From Climacteris rufus (Eukaryota > Chordata > Aves > Passeriformes > Climacteridae): DNA of 64,000 nt. Made by a program: the position numbers and the translations under genes. The DNA is taken from assembly GCA_013398175.1 (NCBI GenBank), contig VZRZ01008693.1, positions 1,043,288 to 1,107,287 on the forward strand, given 5' to 3'. The notes under the pieces were generated by a model. The model did no database searches and was not told where the DNA came from. It saw only the letters and a program-made list of their open reading frames with translations. Below, one piece after another: positions 63,501 through 64,000 of the stretch (its first letter is position 1; every line of letters begins with the position of its first letter).

Positions 63501-64000
63501 ATTAAAACTCTCAATCAAGAGCAGAGCTACAAATTATGAGCAAGACAGACTTATCCACATGCCCACAAAAGAAAAAAGTGGCACATTTGGGTGGCACTTA
63601 AAGCCTCATTAATCTTAGAACAAAAGCTATCAAGGGACCAACACAAAAAGCAAGACAACCAGACATCATGAAGCAAAATGGTGCCCAGAACAGAACACAC
63701 ACAAAAAAAGCCAAAACAAATACATGATGATGGAATCCTAAGAGAAATGTGTCATGCAATTAATATCTTTGTTACTTAGAAATCGTAAAAAAACAAAATT
63801 GAAGTGTGTTTAACTGGGGCTTCTGACCCATGCCTGAACTGTTACAATTTGACAGGGTATTAACACTCCTTTCCTCCCAATGGTAAAACAAGTCTGGACA
63901 AGATTAAGTTACTTACTGCTGCTTTCTTTTCACAAAAGGCCTTCAAAGCCTCGGTGAGTTCCTGTGTAATGTGAACAACAAGTGTTGCTTCTGAGTCTGA
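60552..64000 (-). CDS. Unidentified serine-rich protein, C-terminal part (runs off right edge)
   Basis: Four exons join in frame on the minus strand: 64000-63917 (partial), 62816-62711, 62298-61381 and 60607-60552, ending at TAA. Splice sites are AG/GT and phases agree (0, 1, 1). About 388 codons are visible. The exon at 63917 reads VVHITQELTEALKAFCEKK. The large exon is rich in Ser, Tyr, Gly, Arg and Trp, with an acidic Ser-rich first third (SQYEESSEDASF), a middle of YRSSSASYHSSGRY type, and a basic-aromatic part (GRGGSRWHQDTRWNEWNED, SGRGSYREHQQF). It closes with a more conserved-looking helix, LGKDAPAMTRMLKELAPYN, and then INIQTVVNVLIETREKD. RGG-like spacing and aromatic residues suggest an RNA- or nucleic-acid-associated, largely disordered protein, but I do not recognise the family. 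The last exon is inferred from splice sites and phase only. Confidence 0.7.
61381..62298 (-). CDS. Large 918-bp exon of the unidentified serine-rich gene
   Basis: This is the strongest part of that gene model. It is open for 306 codons in a region where other frames are closed, with acceptor ttattcag before GAAGTTCTGACTGG and donor gtaaga after CTTCAAA. Without splicing, the frame would run 17 codons into the intron and stop at 61322. The composition (many Ser, Gly, Trp, Tyr and Arg; few long hydrophobic runs) points to a disordered protein. There is no signal peptide or membrane segment in it. Confidence 0.8.

Noticed and set aside
1..64000. CRISPR arrays, operons, phage or bacterial defence systems
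   Set aside because: The window is vertebrate nuclear DNA with introns and CR1 elements; no spaced repeats or compact gene clusters exist.

Overview
The window looks like nuclear DNA of a bird, most likely a passerine. It has long introns with GT/AG borders, GC-rich promoters at the starts of genes, several CR1 LINE fragments in both orientations, and one tRNA-Ile-derived SINE with a CR1-like tail at 57.5 kb that resembles the songbird element TguSINE1. It is an assembled scaffold: there are two N gaps in GC-rich promoters and two single-N joins flanked by duplicated sequence.

Layout. (1) 0.4-16.8 kb, minus strand: 17 coding exons of the N-terminal tail of an axonemal outer-arm dynein heavy chain of the DNAH5/DNAH8 class. 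The rest of the gene lies off the left edge. Its first exon or exons, near 19.7-20.3 kb, are not resolved. (2) 17.5-19.2 kb: a long antisense CR1 copy split by a ~490-bp insertion that looks like a solo LTR. (3) 20.1-21.7 kb: a GC-rich region with a short CR1 inside it, serving as a probable divergent promoter. (4) 21.2-46.7 kb, plus strand: complete EXOC3 (exocyst subunit Sec6), 12 coding exons and 745 codons. (5) 47.4-57 kb, plus strand: complete PDCD6 (ALG-2), 6 exons and 186 codons, with its own GC-rich promoter interrupted by a 155-bp gap. (6) 57-60.5 kb: intergenic DNA with the SINE. (7) 60.5-64 kb, minus strand: the last four exons of a serine-rich protein that I do not recognise.

The genes do not form a pathway. 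EXOC3 acts in tethering secretory vesicles, PDCD6 is a calcium sensor that works with ESCRT and COPII proteins, and the dynein drives ciliary motion. In human the order is PDCD6-AHRR-EXOC3. Here PDCD6 follows EXOC3 directly, with no room for AHRR, and a dynein heavy chain sits head-to-head with EXOC3.

I saw no CRISPR array, operon-like cluster or clearly novel molecular system. The points most worth checking are the identity of the dynein paralogue, the unidentified gene at the right edge, the tandem splice donor in PDCD6, the split CR1 and the false duplications at the single-N joins.
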